Shown: positions 62,709 to 64,000 of the stretch, in pieces | Layout of the letters: every line of letters starts with the position of its first letter | How positions within the stretch are numbered: the stretch's first letter is position 1 | Assembly: GCA_002424635.1 (NCBI GenBank) | Contig: DIKT01000034.1 | Location: forward strand, 1 to 64,000 | DNA: 64,000 nucleotides | From: Desulfobulbaceae bacterium UBA5611 | GTDB taxonomy: Bacteria > Desulfobacterota > Desulfobulbia > Desulfobulbales > Desulfocapsaceae | Direction: 5' to 3' | The notes under the pieces: model-generated | Database searches by the model: none | The model's input: only the letters and a program-made list of their open reading frames with translations | What the model was told of the DNA's origin: nothing | Made by a program: the position numbers and the translations under genes

Positions 62709-64000
62709 ATGAAACAAGCATTGTCCAGAAAAAATATATGGGAGCATCTGCCACGTCCTTTGAAAAAAATTTCCGGTCATGCTGTCGGCCTTCTTCCTGT
62801 CTCTCATATTCTGGGAAAGCAATTCCGTAACGGCATGAAATTTATTGATGAAGCTCAATGGTGGTCTCATGAACAATTTAAAGCCTACCAGTTACAACAG
62901 GTTCAACAAATCTGCACCCTTGCCTTTGAAAAAAGTACATTTTATCGCGCGCACTTTTCAGCAACTGGTCTTCATCCTAAAAAGATCAAGGATCTGTCAG
63001 ATATAGAGCAACTGCCTACCATTAATCGTGACACTATCAATAATCATTTAGAACACATGCTTACTGTTTCTCCAAAAGGATTAAATGTGGATTATATTAC
63101 CACCGGAGGAACAGGCGGAGTACCGCTTCGCTTTTATATCGGGGCAGAACGATCTCAGGTTGAATACCCCTATCTGATTTCAGGCTGGCAACGAACAGGT
63201 TACCAACTGGGAATGCCAATGGCGGTTTTACGCGGCCGCATTGTTCCTCCAGATCAGCATGGCCTGCCTCATGAATATGATCCTTTATTACGGCATCATT
63301 ACTACAGTAATTTCCAGATGACGGAAGAGAATATGGGCCGCTATCTAGAACATATAGGTAATCTGGGTCCTTGTTTTCTTCATATCTATCCTTCATCCGC
63401 CTCCAACTTGACACGCTACATGCTAAGGCATAAAATAAAAGCAGTACAGAATATTAAAGGCATATTAGCTGAATCTGAAAATGTTTATCCGGAACAGCGT
63501 CGATTGGTAGAAGAGGTCTTTGGCTGCCGCTATTTTTCCAGTTACGGCCATACCGAAAAACTTGTAGCGGCGGCTGAATGTGAAAAATCAAATAATTATC
63601 ATGTCTGGCCGACTTATGGTTATTTTGAATTGTTGAGCCCTGATGGCAGAGCTATTACAACGCCCGGAGAAAGAGGGGAAATAGTCGGCACAGGTTTTAT
63701 TAACAAAATAGTACCATTTATTCGGTACCGAACCGGAGATTATGCTACTTATATCGGAGATAGCTGTCAAGAATGTGGCAGAGCAATGCCAATTATTGCG
63801 GATATTCAAGGACATAACATACAGGAACATCTTATTGCTGAAGATGGCTCTTTGATTACATGGTCAGCCATAAATGTCCATGATGATACTTTTGATCATA
63901 TACGGCAATTCCAATTTTATCAGGAGACCCCAGGCAAGGCGATACTCAAGATTGTGCCGACGACAGAATTACGAAAACGGGATATCGCTTTAATGCAATC
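62709..64000 (+). CDS. Phenylacetate-CoA ligase-like (PaaK/CapK family) protein, cut by the window end
   Basis: At least 430 residues, open to the window edge. The adenylate-forming ATP loop TTGGTGGVPLRF lies near residues 130-141, with SSYGHTEKL in place of the A-motif Tyr-Gly-x-Ser/Thr-Glu, GERGEIVGTGF and the conserved FIRYRTGDYA. A C-x2-C pair (CQECGRAMP) is also typical of the family. CapK-type members are common in capsule loci, where they may activate an acyl group for transfer to the glycan; phenylacetate is not implied. A GGAG ribosome site precedes ATG 62709. Confidence 0.87.
   Translation, partial: MKQALSRKNIWEHLPRPLKKISGHAVGLLPVSHILGKQFRNGMKFIDEAQWWSHEQFKAYQLQQVQQICTLAFEKSTFYRAHFSATGLHPKKIKDLSDIEQLPTINRDTINNHLEHMLTVSPKGLNVDYITTGGTGGVPLRFYIGAERSQVEYPYLISGWQRTGYQLGMPMAVLRGRIVPPDQHGLPHEYDPLLRHHYYSNFQMTEENMGRYLEHIGNLGPCFLHIYPSSASNLTRYMLRHKIKAVQNIKGILAESENVYPEQRRLVEEVFGCRYFSSYGHTEKLVAAAECEKSNNYHVWPTYGYFELLSPDGRAITTPGERGEIVGTGFINKIVPFIRYRTGDYATYIGDSCQECGRAMPIIADIQGHNIQEHLIAEDGSLITWSAINVHDDTFDHIRQFQFYQETPGKAILKIVPTTELRKRDIALMQ

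Noticed and set aside
1..64000. CRISPR arrays, rRNA and tRNA genes
   Set aside because: No regularly spaced direct repeats with unique spacers and no recognisable rRNA or tRNA sequence were found by reading; a covariance-model scan was not possible.

Overview
The window looks like a chromosome segment of a Gram-negative anaerobe of the Desulfobacterota (sulfate-reducer type; Desulfobulbales-like is my best guess). The grounds are a Tat-exported split-Soret-type cytochrome, a cobalamin riboswitch in front of a TonB receptor, very many PAS/histidine-kinase genes, a non-cyanobacterial kaiBC operon and a PEP-CTERM/exopolysaccharide (EPS) locus. I see no rRNA, tRNA or CRISPR array.

Layout. (1) 1-4.65 kb, minus strand: remains of a type I restriction locus. 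They are the N-terminal half of hsdR with a one-base frameshift and a Schlafen-AlbA-like gene whose 5' end is occupied by the 3' part of a group II intron. That intron is itself interrupted, just after the YADD codons of its reverse transcriptase, by a second group II intron (a twintron remnant). (2) 4.7-9.8 kb: a split-Soret cytochrome, then cobalamin uptake (riboswitch, terminator, btuB, a 25-bp perfect inverted repeat, btuF), a stand-alone NikR C-domain gene whose start codon lies in a 76-bp palindrome, and a PIN-domain remnant. (3) 9.9-14.5 kb, minus strand: four overlapping genes kaiC-kaiB-kaiB-hybrid kinase, with a one-base frameshift in kaiC. (4) 14.6-25.7 kb: TPR-methyltransferase, hybrid kinase plus response regulator, rsmB, a MacA/MacB-type ABC exporter with two permeases, and a SPFH/NfeD pair. 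(5) 25.8-32.7 kb, minus strand: a signalling block (two multi-PAS kinases, a stand-alone receiver, a PAS-GAF protein) and yciH.

(6) 32.8-64 kb: a PEP-CTERM-type EPS locus. An ExeA-like ATPase fused to an OmpA domain, the PrsT TPR lipoprotein, an export protein, an outer-membrane barrel, a chain-length regulator and a tyrosine kinase form the assembly core. A sigma-54 activator, a PilZ protein and a PEP-CTERM protein behind a sigma-54 promoter form a regulatory/substrate cassette. WecB, a UDP-sugar dehydrogenase, a priming transferase, a WecG-like transferase, a polymerase/ligase and Wzx build the glycan. Two deacetylases, an acyltransferase/SGNH pair, a methyltransferase, an APS kinase and two sulfotransferases (plus a broken third) would decorate it. 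The inferred product is a sulfated, acylated surface polysaccharide. No exosortase gene is present in the window.

The parts I consider most worth a second look are the kaiCBB-kinase operon, the palindrome over the NikR-C start, the twintron remnant, and the PAPS/sulfotransferase module in an EPS locus of a probable sulfate reducer.
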